Shown here: positions 1 through 10,125 of the stretch, piece after piece
Position numbering within the stretch: position 1 is the first letter of the stretch
Layout of the letters: each line of letters starts with the position of its first letter
DNA from: Mucor racemosus
Lineage: Eukaryota; Mucoromycota; Mucoromycetes; Mucorales; Mucoraceae
Assembly (NCBI GenBank): GCA_027405735.1
Contig: JAPEHQ010000004.1
Location: forward strand, 124,001 to 188,000
Direction of reading: 5' to 3'
Length of the DNA stretch: 64,000 nt
Program-made: the position numbers and the translations under genes
Notes under the pieces: model-generated
What the model was told of the DNA's origin: nothing
The model's database searches: none
What the model saw: the letters and a program-made list of their open reading frames with translations, nothing else

Positions 1-1570
1 TTACACTCCAGATATAAAAGTTACACTCCAGATACAAAAAGTTACACTCCAGAAGTCAAAATGGATTTTTTTTTTCAAAAAATCAAATCTCCAACTTTTT
101 TCCCATATTTTTTTTTTATATTAGGGCAAGAATGGATTTTGGTAAAAGTCAATACAGCAATGACGATGGTGCCATTTATATATTTTTAGCATTTTTTTAT
201 GCTGAGATATAACCGCTCAAACAATTGGAGAAATATCAGAAAAACAAGCATAACTATTAATTTCATTAAATAAACATTCGTTGTAATTATAATTAAACTT
301 GTTTGTCTATATTATTTGCATATTATTTGTTAGATTTAAACAGAGATAAAATAAAAGTTCAAAGATTTTGACCCATAAAATGCACGAAAAAAGCATAAAT
401 CATTGATATCTCCCCGCAAAACTTTTAAAGCAGAACAACAGTTTAATAACGCTGATAGTTCGCAACAGTATGTATTGTTTTATTTTTTGGTGTTTCGAAA
501 AATATTGACTTTTGACGGAGTAATAACGATATTAAGGCATACCCTTGTTTTTTGACCCCAACCCTCATCCAAAAATTGCGGTTTTGAGCGAATTTCAAAA
601 CAAAATAATAACAACCTCTTATTGCAATTAGTATGAGTCGATAGGGATCCTCAAGGGCTACAAGTAATAATAAACAATCTACAGTATATTACTATACTAT
701 CTGTCGAGTAAATTCGGAAAAAGCGATAAATTTTTCTTCCAATTTTGGTTTTCACAGCTTAAACTCAAAGAATGGAAACTTTGTGCCTTAATATCTCTGC
801 AAAAAATTAAGCTATGCTAACAATTTTTAATAATAAAACTTACTTGTTTTGAACCGCTTTTTAACATATCTGAGTTTGAAAAATATCTGAACATTTTTAT
901 TTTTTTTTCATTTTTTTTGACAGTTTTATATTAGATTTCAAAATATCCATTAAATTGAGTAGCATTTTTTTTTAAATTCATGTCATTGAACTTGTTGAGA
1001 TCTACCGGACCCAATTTAGTTTTTTTCAAAATATTAATTTTTCGTAGAGATATCCTCAAAAATGTATACAAAGGGGTGCCTTCAATCTCTAGCTTCCATT
1101 TTTCCCTTGTATACCCTCATCCTAAATTCTGAATCTGAAAAAAATTTGGATAAACATTTCGTTTTCTCTACGCCAAATGCAGCTAGAGGGTTCATCAATG
1201 GCTCAATCGATAGATATTTGAGTTGTGTATTATTTTCATTATTTATATTAAAAATATTTTTTATAAAAAGTGATGTGTATCTTCAAAAAACCTCCAAAAT
1301 TTCAATTGCATTTTACGCAAAATTTAATGTGAAATGTTTGTCTGATTTTTATTTTAATGGATGCCAAATCCAAAACTGTACAAGAGCCACTTAATACGCT
1401 ACGTCGTCTTACTTTGTAGTTCAGGAGCCATTAAACGATTTTGTTTTTTGAATCATTTTTGGATCGATTTTATAAATCTATTTTGGAACTCAGTTATCAT
1501 GGGTTGTAATCTGTAATTTGAACTATTATTTTGATTATCTCGATCAAAAATTGATATTTCTCATTCAAAC
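1..1570 (+). repeat. Dispersed noncoding repeat family A, copy 1
   Basis: AT-rich repeat related to a copy in the same orientation at 31725-33330 and to an inverted copy split between 4460-4530 and 7436-8180. It opens with three tandem copies of a roughly 21-base unit containing TTACACTCCAGA. A frame open from 1062 to 1394 is also open in the other two copies, but its composition is poor and no domain is seen, so I do not call it a gene. The stretch 612-840 here is longer than in the 31.7 kb copy, which lacks about 170 bases. The nature of the family (noncoding end of a larger transposon, or a satellite-like repeat) is not clear. Confidence 0.75.
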
Positions 1571-2001
1571 AAAAAATACAGACTATCTTTTAGCTGGGTT
1601 GATTTATATATTTATCGAAAGATAAACGTATTAAATTAATCAAATAAAAAAGTACCGTTTTATTATGAGTTTATAGAGGGTTTGTATACTGATTGAGTGA
1701 TGAGTGCATTAAATGTGAATGATGATATAAATAATTAGAATGAACATATAGAAATTGTGTGGATATACCGGAATCATGCTTCTTTGATTCAATAGTATAT
1801 AGCAGCATGATGATAGACGCATGGAATGTAACCTTGTTTAATTTGCATGTTAAACATCATGATTTGCCAAATCTTCTAAATGTGAAATACACAAGATTTA
1901 GAATGAATATTGTAGCACGAAAAGTGTATAATTTAATAACGAAACTTGTCAAATTAAAACACACACAAAAACTGAAGATCATCTTTATTTGATATCAATA
2001 A

Positions 2002-2676
2002 TGTTGCATCCACAGATCTGGGTGCATTCCTTGGTTAAGATTACGACACAGTTTGATATGTTAAGTTCTACATTGCTGTGTATTATGTTATGAAGCTCCG
2101 TTTATACAGGAATGTGGAACTAGTGTGTGTCACCTAGACTTGATTGGATATATATATATATGAGTAGACTCATTTTAGACTAGCCATATAATTAGAGAAT
2201 GTGAATATAAAAGAAGATGTTTTGATCTTGTAATAAAGTTCTTTAGTTTTAGTGTGCTCTTTCATTTTATAACAATTTTCTTTATTTTTATTAAATAATT
2301 TAGTACATATTTTAGCTTTGAGATTGATATAATCTCCTGGCGTAACAAATAATTTGCCCTTTTATATACAAATTCTATATTACATTTATCCGTTGGATCA
2401 GTATTGGGTTAATTATATCTTTCTGACATTCCATTGTCAGATCAATCTATTTACATCACTAGTAACACAGCACATTTAAGTTGAGCTTATTTTATATTAT
2501 AATAGCTAAATACAACAAGTCGATATGTCTCACATATCCCGTTTCCTGGATCTTACTTTAGAACAATAAAAACAATCAAGAATGTTACCATAGACCAGTT
2601 AGCTGACTTCTTATCAGTAAGAGTTACAAGTCAAAAAGGTTCATTATTATCTTCCAAATAACCGGTGGATGCAACA
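2002..2676 (+). mobile_element. Candidate solo LTR (copia-like ends)
   Basis: The block begins TGTTGCATCCAC and ends GTGGATGCAACA, a perfect 12-base terminal inverted match that also meets the TG..CA rule of LTRs. A TATA-like TATAAAAG lies near 2206 and AATAAAG near 2232. The first 55 bases are echoed at about 3022-3072. I see no convincing target duplication, so the boundaries and the LTR reading are tentative. Confidence 0.35.
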
Positions 2677-3021
2677 AGATGGTAGTTCAGTAATTCCTAA
2701 TTCTGATAGATCACTGACAGTTGTAATACAGTTTTCAGATATAATAAACCACAACTAATATAAATAGAGCAGAAATATAGACTTGTTACATACTATCAAG
2801 TATAAAACACGATCTGAGCTTTAATAAAAGCTCGTGTAAGGGAGAGCGAGCTTATGCCTTCTTTTCAAAAAGTTCAAATTTAATAATAATTAGTAAATGA
2901 TATGACGCTATTACTTTAGATAATTATCAATTAACATTCGTAAGCTTGCTTTACTTTAGATATTTGTCATTTGAAAAGTAAAATAAAGCTCGCATTGAGA
3001 TGACTAGTTTTAGTCACTGTG

Positions 3022-4190
3022 TTGTGTCCACAAGTCTGTGTACATTCATTGATTAAGATTACGACACAGTGTTTCATTCCACCAAGTACCATACTTTATC
3101 ACCGTCTACAGTATCAATGCATATTACAATTTATTGACAACAGCATGTATGGAAGTGCAAAGTCTTGATATCGGATATAAGAAACTCCTAGCGTACTAAG
3201 TTTAATCCAGCAATTACTAAGAACGCTTGGACCTCAATTATGACACCATTATTATTTCATCCCAGCGGTTAATCAAGCAAGTAACAACTATCAAATCAAC
3301 ATTCAAGGTCCAAGCACATTTAACACAGCATTGTAACAAGGCAACTCACAAGCTCTGCAAGTACAGTTAAATTATGATTGATCCATTTCAGTCCATAGAT
3401 TACTATCAAACAAATCCAATGGTTTTTTAATATAGTGCCTTAAATTACTGCTCAAGATTTCTGCAGTGGAATTACATACTAAAAACGCTTGATAAAAATA
3501 AAACAACCTAAATTCCAGGTGTCGCTCATAAGATATGATACCACTTGAAATGTGAACAACAATAATAAATAAACGCTTCAATTGAACACAATAACAAACG
3601 CATGCTAAAAATATGAAATACCCTTTTTGAACCATACATGTCGTGTAGATGATAGCACCCTTGATCACGGCGCAATCAATTACACAAATGACATATATAT
3701 CAAAATAGGATTCTATCCAAACCAATAATAATAATAAACAAAGATATCAATTTAGTCAACTACTCATCTATATCGAAGTTGCACTATCAATATAAATAAG
3801 ATTCAAGCATATAAAAAACTACCCCTTAAAAATCAAGGTTACATAAAATAGATATAACAGAAATAAACAAAACAACCATTTCCCAAAAGGTCGATATTGT
3901 CACACTTGACATACAATCCCTTATGGTCAATGCTCTACACAATTTACCCCTTAAAATATCAAATCAATAACAATGTACTCAAAACTGGAAGATTGCTAAA
4001 TATACATCCATTCAAGTCTGATGGTATCCAAGTTCTCCAAATCACTATAAATACCCTCATACTTTTCAATTATTTTAACTCTTCAGAAATCTTTTGTAAT
4101 AAAAACTTTAGCTGATTATAATTGTATTTCTACTGCTTTTATTTTTTATATTTTTTTTTAAGTATTATTTATCAAACATGACGATATAGG
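3022..4190 (+). repeat. Dispersed repeat family C, copy 1
   Basis: The right part (about 3480-4140) is repeated in the same orientation at 58590-59690, where it is split by a 405-base insertion. The left part (about 3080-3370) is repeated inverted at 62560-62860. The copies are highly similar, suggesting a moderately young family. No coding domain is visible, and an open frame on the minus strand (3372-3725) is not supported. Confidence 0.75.
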
Positions 4191-4459
4191 ACACAACAGG
4201 CAGTTTTATTGGACAGAAATATCATGTTTTGCTGATAGTTTTCTCAATTCACAGTGATTTGTGAAAGTAGAAATATAAATTTTTATGCAGGATACATTTA
4301 AATTTACCATAATGCATAATTAGAGATTAATTGGATCAATATTCACAAAGATAGGTTTTTTTTTCTTTGTTTCTGCAATTGAAAATAATAGTTTATTATT
4401 TTGTAAAACTTAAACCCATTATCCAGGGCTTAATTTCTGTATTCACAAGATAGGTCTAA
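4191..4459. other. Unassigned AT-rich spacer
   Basis: Spacer between repeat C and the start of the inverted repeat A copy. I see no gene, RNA or clear repeat in it. Confidence 0.5.
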
Positions 4460-4530
4460 CTGATTGCTACTCTGCATTTTTTGCTTTAGCGAAAAATATT
4501 TATTTTTGGTCGAGATAATCAAAATAATAG
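4460..4530 (-). repeat. Repeat family A, copy 2, left piece
   Basis: This is the reverse complement of the A-family segment at about 1500-1580 and 33240-33320 (shared CTACTCTGCATTTTTTG and GAGATAATCAAAATAATAG). The homology stops exactly at CAAAATAATAG (4520-4530) and resumes after a second CAAAATAATAG (7425-7435). The Crypton therefore interrupted this repeat. Confidence 0.7.
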
Positions 4531-4739
4531 GGACTTATCTTCAAGTTCGCATACTGAGTCCCGGACTCAAGTCCCACCCTAATGAGGGACTTCAAATCAA
4601 TAAATGTCTTATGATCAGCTTTCTGCATGAAATGTTTCACAAATAAATATTACTGAGAGCTGTCATCGAAGAGAATATTCTTAATTTTAACAAATAAATA
4701 ATAAACAAACCATTTGAAAAAGAATAATCCACTTATACA

Positions 4740-7098
4740 ATGACTAAGAAAACTGCAACTGCATCTATTGATAGTAGAATGTCCGCTTCATCTTCTACCT
4801 TGATTGATAATGATATTGATATGATCAATATGATTGTCACTAATGATATTGATACGGTCAATACTGATATGGTTGACAACAACCAAAATGATGGTTCCAA
4901 TGTAATATATGACATGGCAAGGAGTCTTGAAATTACTGCTGAACAAGCTCAAGATAATAGGCCCATAAACACTAAAAAAGCATATTCAGCGAAAGCTAAA
5001 GAGTTTCTTACATGGGCAGAGAAAACCTTTGTACATGAAGATAAATTGCAAAGAGGAATTGTTTCTGGGGAAAAATTAAATTATTTTCTACACAAGGAGG
5101 TGAAAGCAAAGAATATTGCTAATGAATTTAGCTTTTGATACTAACTGTCTTGTACGCCCTTATTATCCCAGGTTTTAAATCGTTTCTCTCGCAGAAAAAC
5201 GAAAACAAAAGCAGCTCAAAGAATCAAATTTTCAACTGTCGAACAATACATAGCAGCAATTACAGATCTATACAAGACACAAGTTATAAAGAAAATAAAT
5301 TGTAATAAAAATCCAAGAAAAGTAATTGCAAGCGTATTGAAAAGTGCTAAAGAACGAGAATTCCAGACCAAGAGATCTAATTGCGAAGATCGTGGAGAAG
5401 GAACACTTGCCGATGGTTATACTTCATTAGATCAAGTAGCAAATGTCATACAGTTCTATTTGAATAGCCAAAGAAATCATGGAGAAAACTTGAGAGATGC
5501 TGCCGCATTTCTTTTCTCCCATTATTTTCTACTACGAGGACAATCTATCAGGCATGCTGAATTGACAGATTTTCAAACAGTTAATTTAGATAATGAGAGT
5601 ATCAGGCCTGACATAGAATGTCCTGCTCTGGTGATGGTGTTGCGACAGGGAAAAACAAACAAAAATAACCGCTTGGAACTTGGTGGCTGCATCCGTAACA
5701 CTCGCGTTGAAATTTGCCCTATAATGTCTCTTGGCCTATATTTGTTTTGGCGTTTTCATGTTAAGAATGAGCCGTTTCCCGACTTCACTACTTCTCATAA
5801 TTAGTATTTTATAAAGCTTTTTAAATCTGATAACCAGGATTTAAAGAAAATCTGGAGCTACAACAGCCATCGTGATGCCGTTATAAGAGGATTAGATGGA
5901 GCAAAAATTTTCTCTAAAACAAAAACACATATAAACCGTGGCTCTTCTGCGAGGATGGCTGATCTTGCTGGTGTTCACGAAGACCAAATTCGTCGTCTCG
6001 GTCGTTGGAATAACACAACAATGAATGGTGCTTACCTTACTGGTTTGCCCAGGGAAGCAATGCGAGCAATGGCGGGTTTTACTATTCAGCAAGGACAATT
6101 TTACATTCCCAGGGCCTCACTGGATCCTCCTGAAGATTTGACCAAGTTGATTTTTCCTCTACTGGATGAATGGAACGATCGATTACTAGCTAAGAATGTT
6201 GGTAAGAATAATGGTGACCCTATGGAAGTTACCGTGGCTGCAAAAGCTTGCTTTCAACTGTTTTTTATGTTGAGAAAAATTATTATTCAAGATTCAATTG
6301 TGATGTGGAGAAATTCCCCAATCATCCATTATGGCAAAATGAATTGTTTTCTAATCCTATGTTTTTAGAATATAAAGAGTAAGCACTTGTTTGTGTTTTA
6401 TATAGTATAAACTAATAAATCTTCTTCAAAGACGCATGACAGTGATCATGAAAGATAACAATGACCCTGCAAACATTTTGCTCCAACGTTGTGTTCCAAT
6501 TTTAGAGGAAAAGATACGCATAATGCATAATGACCTTTCTTCAAAATTGAATGATCATCTCACTACTCAAGAAACAACTAATGATTATATAACCCGTCTA
6601 ATTACAGGTCAAGCAAGTATAAACCTCAGCGTGAACTTACCAGATTTACAAAATGGCCAATCTCACATCTCAGCAACCACAAAACCACAACAAAACTTGA
6701 TGTCAAATTCCAATCCACCACCACCAACATTATCCTCATCATCATCAAATTCTCTTGAAGTTACAGAAAAGGTACCACATTACCAAATGAGTCGAGGAAT
6801 TGTGTCCATCAAAGACTTGTGGAGAGAGTGGAAACATGGTTTGTGCGGTGGATATGCGGTACAAGATTTGGAAGAAAAGTTTGGAACAAGATGGAGACGA
6901 GCAGAGAAGGAAAAGAAGTTCTTCAATAGAAGAAAACTTATCATCAAGACAATCGAGGATTACGCCATGAAAAGGAACATTAGTTTAGAAACTGCAGTAA
7001 ATATTGCAGAACGAAGAAGATCACAGAAAGGATACTCGTTGCATTGGTTGGCGAATAACAAAATTGAAATCTTTGGAGTCAATGATGGCTCATTGTAA
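4740..7098 (+). pseudogene. Crypton tyrosine recombinase, two introns, recently disabled
   Basis: Tyrosine recombinase of the Crypton class, which would cut and rejoin DNA for transposition. Exon 1 is 4740-5099. A clear intron (5100-5171) with a TACTAAC branch site follows, and exon 2 starts at 5172 in phase. The recombinase core shows RGQSIRHAEL (box with catalytic Arg), HINRGSSARMADLAG, RRLGRWN and GAYLTGLPRE with the likely nucleophilic Tyr. A second intron (6379-6431) leads to the last exon (6432-7098), whose end (SIKDLWREWKHG, EEKFGTRWR, FFNRRK) matches the GCR1_C DNA-binding domain often fused to fungal Crypton recombinases. Two lesions are visible: an in-frame TAG at 5802-5804, where a tryptophan would fit, and a one-base frame shift near 6303. 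Everything else reads through, so the loss looks recent. Sequencing error at either site cannot be excluded. Confidence 0.8.
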
Positions 7099-7316
7099 TA
7101 GCTTTTTCTATTCTTTCTTTGCATTTCTTTATATTTTATTATTATTTTTATATATATACATATATATTCAATAAATAAACATCATTCAGCTTACTGTAAA
7201 TACAACAAGTATCATAATATCATATTGAAGTCTAAGCATAACATTTTACAAAATAAAGTCGATCTTGCCATGATTGTATTGACATAAATTTATTATTTTT
7301 TCCCTGGGGACTTGAT

Positions 7317-7342
7317 CCGTAAATAAGTGCACTTATTTACGG
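7317..7342. promoter_or_regulatory. 26-base perfect palindrome near the Crypton right end
   Basis: The half-site CCGTAAATAAGTG is followed directly by its exact reverse complement. A related imperfect palindrome, AATAAGTGAGCTTATT, follows at about 7351-7366. Three GGACTTCC-type repeats lie at 7393-7420. The position just inside the element end suggests a recombinase binding or crossover site; that role is inferred. Confidence 0.5.
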
Positions 7343-7435
7343 TTGTTTCTCAAATAAGTGAGCTTATTAGCATACTGGGTTCTAATCGTGTAGGGGACTT
7401 CCGGGACTTCCGAGGACTTCGACACAAAATAATAG

Positions 7436-8180
7436 TTCTTATCACAGCTTAAAACCTATCGTAACGGGGTTCCAAAATTTATTTTAAAAAATAGACGAAA
7501 AATGATTCAAAAAACAAAATTGTTTAATGGCTCACGAGCTGTAAAGTAAGTTGACCTAGAGTATTAAATAGCTTTTGTACAGTTTTAAATTTTGCATACA
7601 TCTAAACAAAAATCAGAAAAACATTCCACATTAAATTTTGCGTAAAATGCAATTGAAATTTTGGAGGTTTTTTGAAGATACACATCACTTTTTATAAAAA
7701 ATATTTTTAATATAAATAATGAAAATAATACACAACTCAAATATCTATCGATTGAGCCATTGATGAACCCTCTAGCTGCATTTGGCGTAGAGAAAACGAA
7801 ATGTTTATCCAAATTTTTTTCAGATTCAGAATTTAGGATGAGGGTATACAAGGGAAAAATGGAAGCTAGAGATTGAAGGCACCCCTTTGTATACATTTTT
7901 GAGGATATCTCTACGAAAAATTAATATTTTGAAAAAAACTAAATTGGGTCCGGTAGATCTCAACAAGTTCAATGACATGAATTTAAAAAAAACACTACTC
8001 GATTTAACGAATATTTTGAAATCTACTACAAAAATGTCAAAAAATGGAATAAAAAAAAAAAGTGCTCAGAATTTTTTTATATTGCAATATGTTATAGAGC
8101 GCTTTAAAACAAGTAAAATTTATTATTAGAAAATGTTTGTATAGCTTAATTTTTCGCAGAGATATGGAGGTTCGAAGTCT
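7436..8180 (-). repeat. Repeat family A, copy 2, right piece
   Basis: Reverse-complement match to about 790-1510 of the window and to 32560-33250. It includes the minus-strand frame at 7585-7896 that is nearly identical in sequence to the frame at 1062-1394. Together with 4460-4530 it forms one repeat A copy split by the Crypton. Confidence 0.75.
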
Positions 8181-8189
8181 AATTTTTAT

Positions 8190-8430
8190 CATTGAAATAT
8201 TGAAACTCGTATAAAAATTTGAAACATTAGCATTGAAAATATTATAGCAACAGCAAAAGATAAGATATTCCAGAAAACGCAGCTGTGGATTAAACATAAA
8301 CATCTCAAGTACATGTACATCTATTTTAATTTTGTTGTTATTTATTGTAAAAAAAAAAAGTTGAGCAGGCATGATATATATGAGGACCTCTGTTTTTAGG
8401 GGGGAAAAACCAGTGAATTTTTACTTTTCC
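8190..8430 (+). repeat. Dispersed repeat family D, copy 1
   Basis: This segment resembles 43915-44115 (shared TGAAACATTAGCA, AACATCTCA.GTACAT, TTGTTGTTA, an A-run and a downstream GA.ACC.CTGTTTT). It is a decayed dispersed repeat with no coding sign. Confidence 0.55.
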
Positions 8431-9198
8431 ATACCTAAACTCGACTTGATAAATATGCAAATAGCAGACACATTTAAGGAATATTATCTGAAGTATACGT
8501 TCGGATTCCTTGACTCATTGGTAAAAATAAAGCAGCGATCACAAATTAACCCTTTTTGCAATTAGAAATGCCGTATTATAAGATCAAAATTTGTATTTCT
8601 CTAATGATATTGTTTTTATGCACCATTGTATTACCTGGTCATAAAGTAAACAATATATTTTATTTAACGTTCTTTCACATACGAAACAATGTGCATTTGT
8701 GCTCGGAGATAACCAATCTCGATCTGGTCAGTTTTTGAAACGTCATCAATTTGCATATTTACTTTGAGATTTATGTTCAGCATTATTAAATTAACTTTCT
8801 TTCCTACTTTTTATTTTTTACTTACGCAATGATGCAAATCAATATGTAGCTCATAGTTTAGGAAACAGAATGAACTCTCTCTATGCTGCCCTTATTTAAA
8901 AGCTTTTGTTTAGCTTGATGCTTGGTAACAGGTTCCTGTTTGCATTGAGCCAACTCTTTCATTCGGTAGGTTGAAAATAAACATAAAACAAACTTATTAT
9001 ATATTAACTGTCGTTTAAATTCATACGTGTTTCTCGCCATCCATATGTAAATGCTAATCAAATCTACCAACTGCATAGATAACGCGTCTCAATTTTTGTG
9101 ATTAGTTCTCGAAAGCGTTGTTAATGGTGACATTTGCGACTCCCTGGGTTGGTGAACGTTTTCGAAAAGATTATAAATACATAGTTTGATGAACTTAG
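8431..9198. other. Unassigned region
   Basis: I see no supported gene. Short open frames here have no recognisable domain and repetitive AT-rich content. Confidence 0.4.
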
Positions 9199-9631
9199 CT
9201 GGTCATCTCTTGGATACGCCATTAGGGCTGCTCCGTTCAACCTACAAACTTCACATTCGCTGGAGAGGAGTATAGGCCTAATGATCTTGTCCTTGGTTGA
9301 CTCATATCATGTTCTAATTTTCGGATCTTTTATATTTGCTTTATGGAGAGCGAGTTAAACGGGGATTCGTTAGTTATGGAGCAGTAGGTCTCTGAACTGA
9401 TATCAGCTAAACTGAATTTGACTGGTCATCTCTTGGATACGCCATTAGGGCTGCTCCGTTCAACCTACAAACTTCACATTCGCTGAAGAGGAGTATAGGC
9501 CTAATGATCTTGTCCTTGGTTGACTCATATCACGTTCTAATTTTCGGATCTTTTATATTTGCTTTATGGAGAGCGAGTTAAACGGGGATTCGTTAGTTAT
9601 GGAGCAGTAGGTCTCTGAAATGATATCAGCT
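9199..9631 (+). repeat. Tandem duplication, two 210-base units with 223-base period
   Basis: The unit starting CTGGTCATCTCTTGGATACG near 9199 ends TGATATCAGCT at 9408 and recurs at 9422-9631. Only about three mismatches are seen between units, so the duplication is recent. The units have higher GC than the flanks and contain no open frame of note. I do not recognise the source. Confidence 0.85.
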
Positions 9632-10125
9632 CAAATTTAGTAATGTCCTTCTTGATTTATATCATTTTAGCTTGGCTTGTTTTGGATCGATAGTTAGTTT
9701 ATTACTAGGAACAGATAGTTAACGGAACTGGAGGTTACCTTGACGCTGATGCACGAAAACTTTGATGGAAAATATTATCACAGCGAAAATTAGATTTGTG
9801 GGAAGTACCAAGATACATAACTAACTGAATGTTTCTATAATTTAATTTTATGTTTTATTGAACTTTCCATGTTGATGCATTTACTAAAGACAAATCTACA
9901 TCTGCTTTTCTTATCAGTCAATGTCTTTTTGACTACCATAATTCCAATAAAAAATAAACACCTTGATTCCTTTTGATATATTAAAGCGACTACTACTAAT
10001 TTGAGAGTTTCATATTGAGGATATTGTAGCATACTACATGTCAATTATTAATTTTATTACAATAAAAATATAGTACTTACTAATAGAATGTGGTATGTTT
10101 TTGGATTATGTATTTATTGGAATAA

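Larger units (their letters stand above)
4531..7424 (+). mobile_element. Crypton DNA transposon inserted in repeat A
   Basis: The element is about 2.9 kb and carries a tyrosine recombinase gene with a GCR1_C-like tail (4740-7098). Its limits come from comparison with uninterrupted repeat A copies at 1-1570 and 31725-33330, which have one CAAAATAATAG where this locus has two flanking copies. Both ends carry iterated GGGACTT motifs and a GCATACTG motif (4549 and 7371 regions), and the right end holds a long palindrome. There are no terminal inverted repeats, as is usual for Cryptons, which integrate by tyrosine recombinase and leave short direct repeats. Confidence 0.75.

Noticed and set aside
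1062..1394. 110-codon gene in repeat A
   Set aside because: It lies in a noncoding-type repeat, has no domain, and its copies diverge at all codon positions; kept only as a finding.
9199..9631. CRISPR-like or satellite array
   Set aside because: Only two long units, no short repeat-spacer structure, eukaryotic setting.
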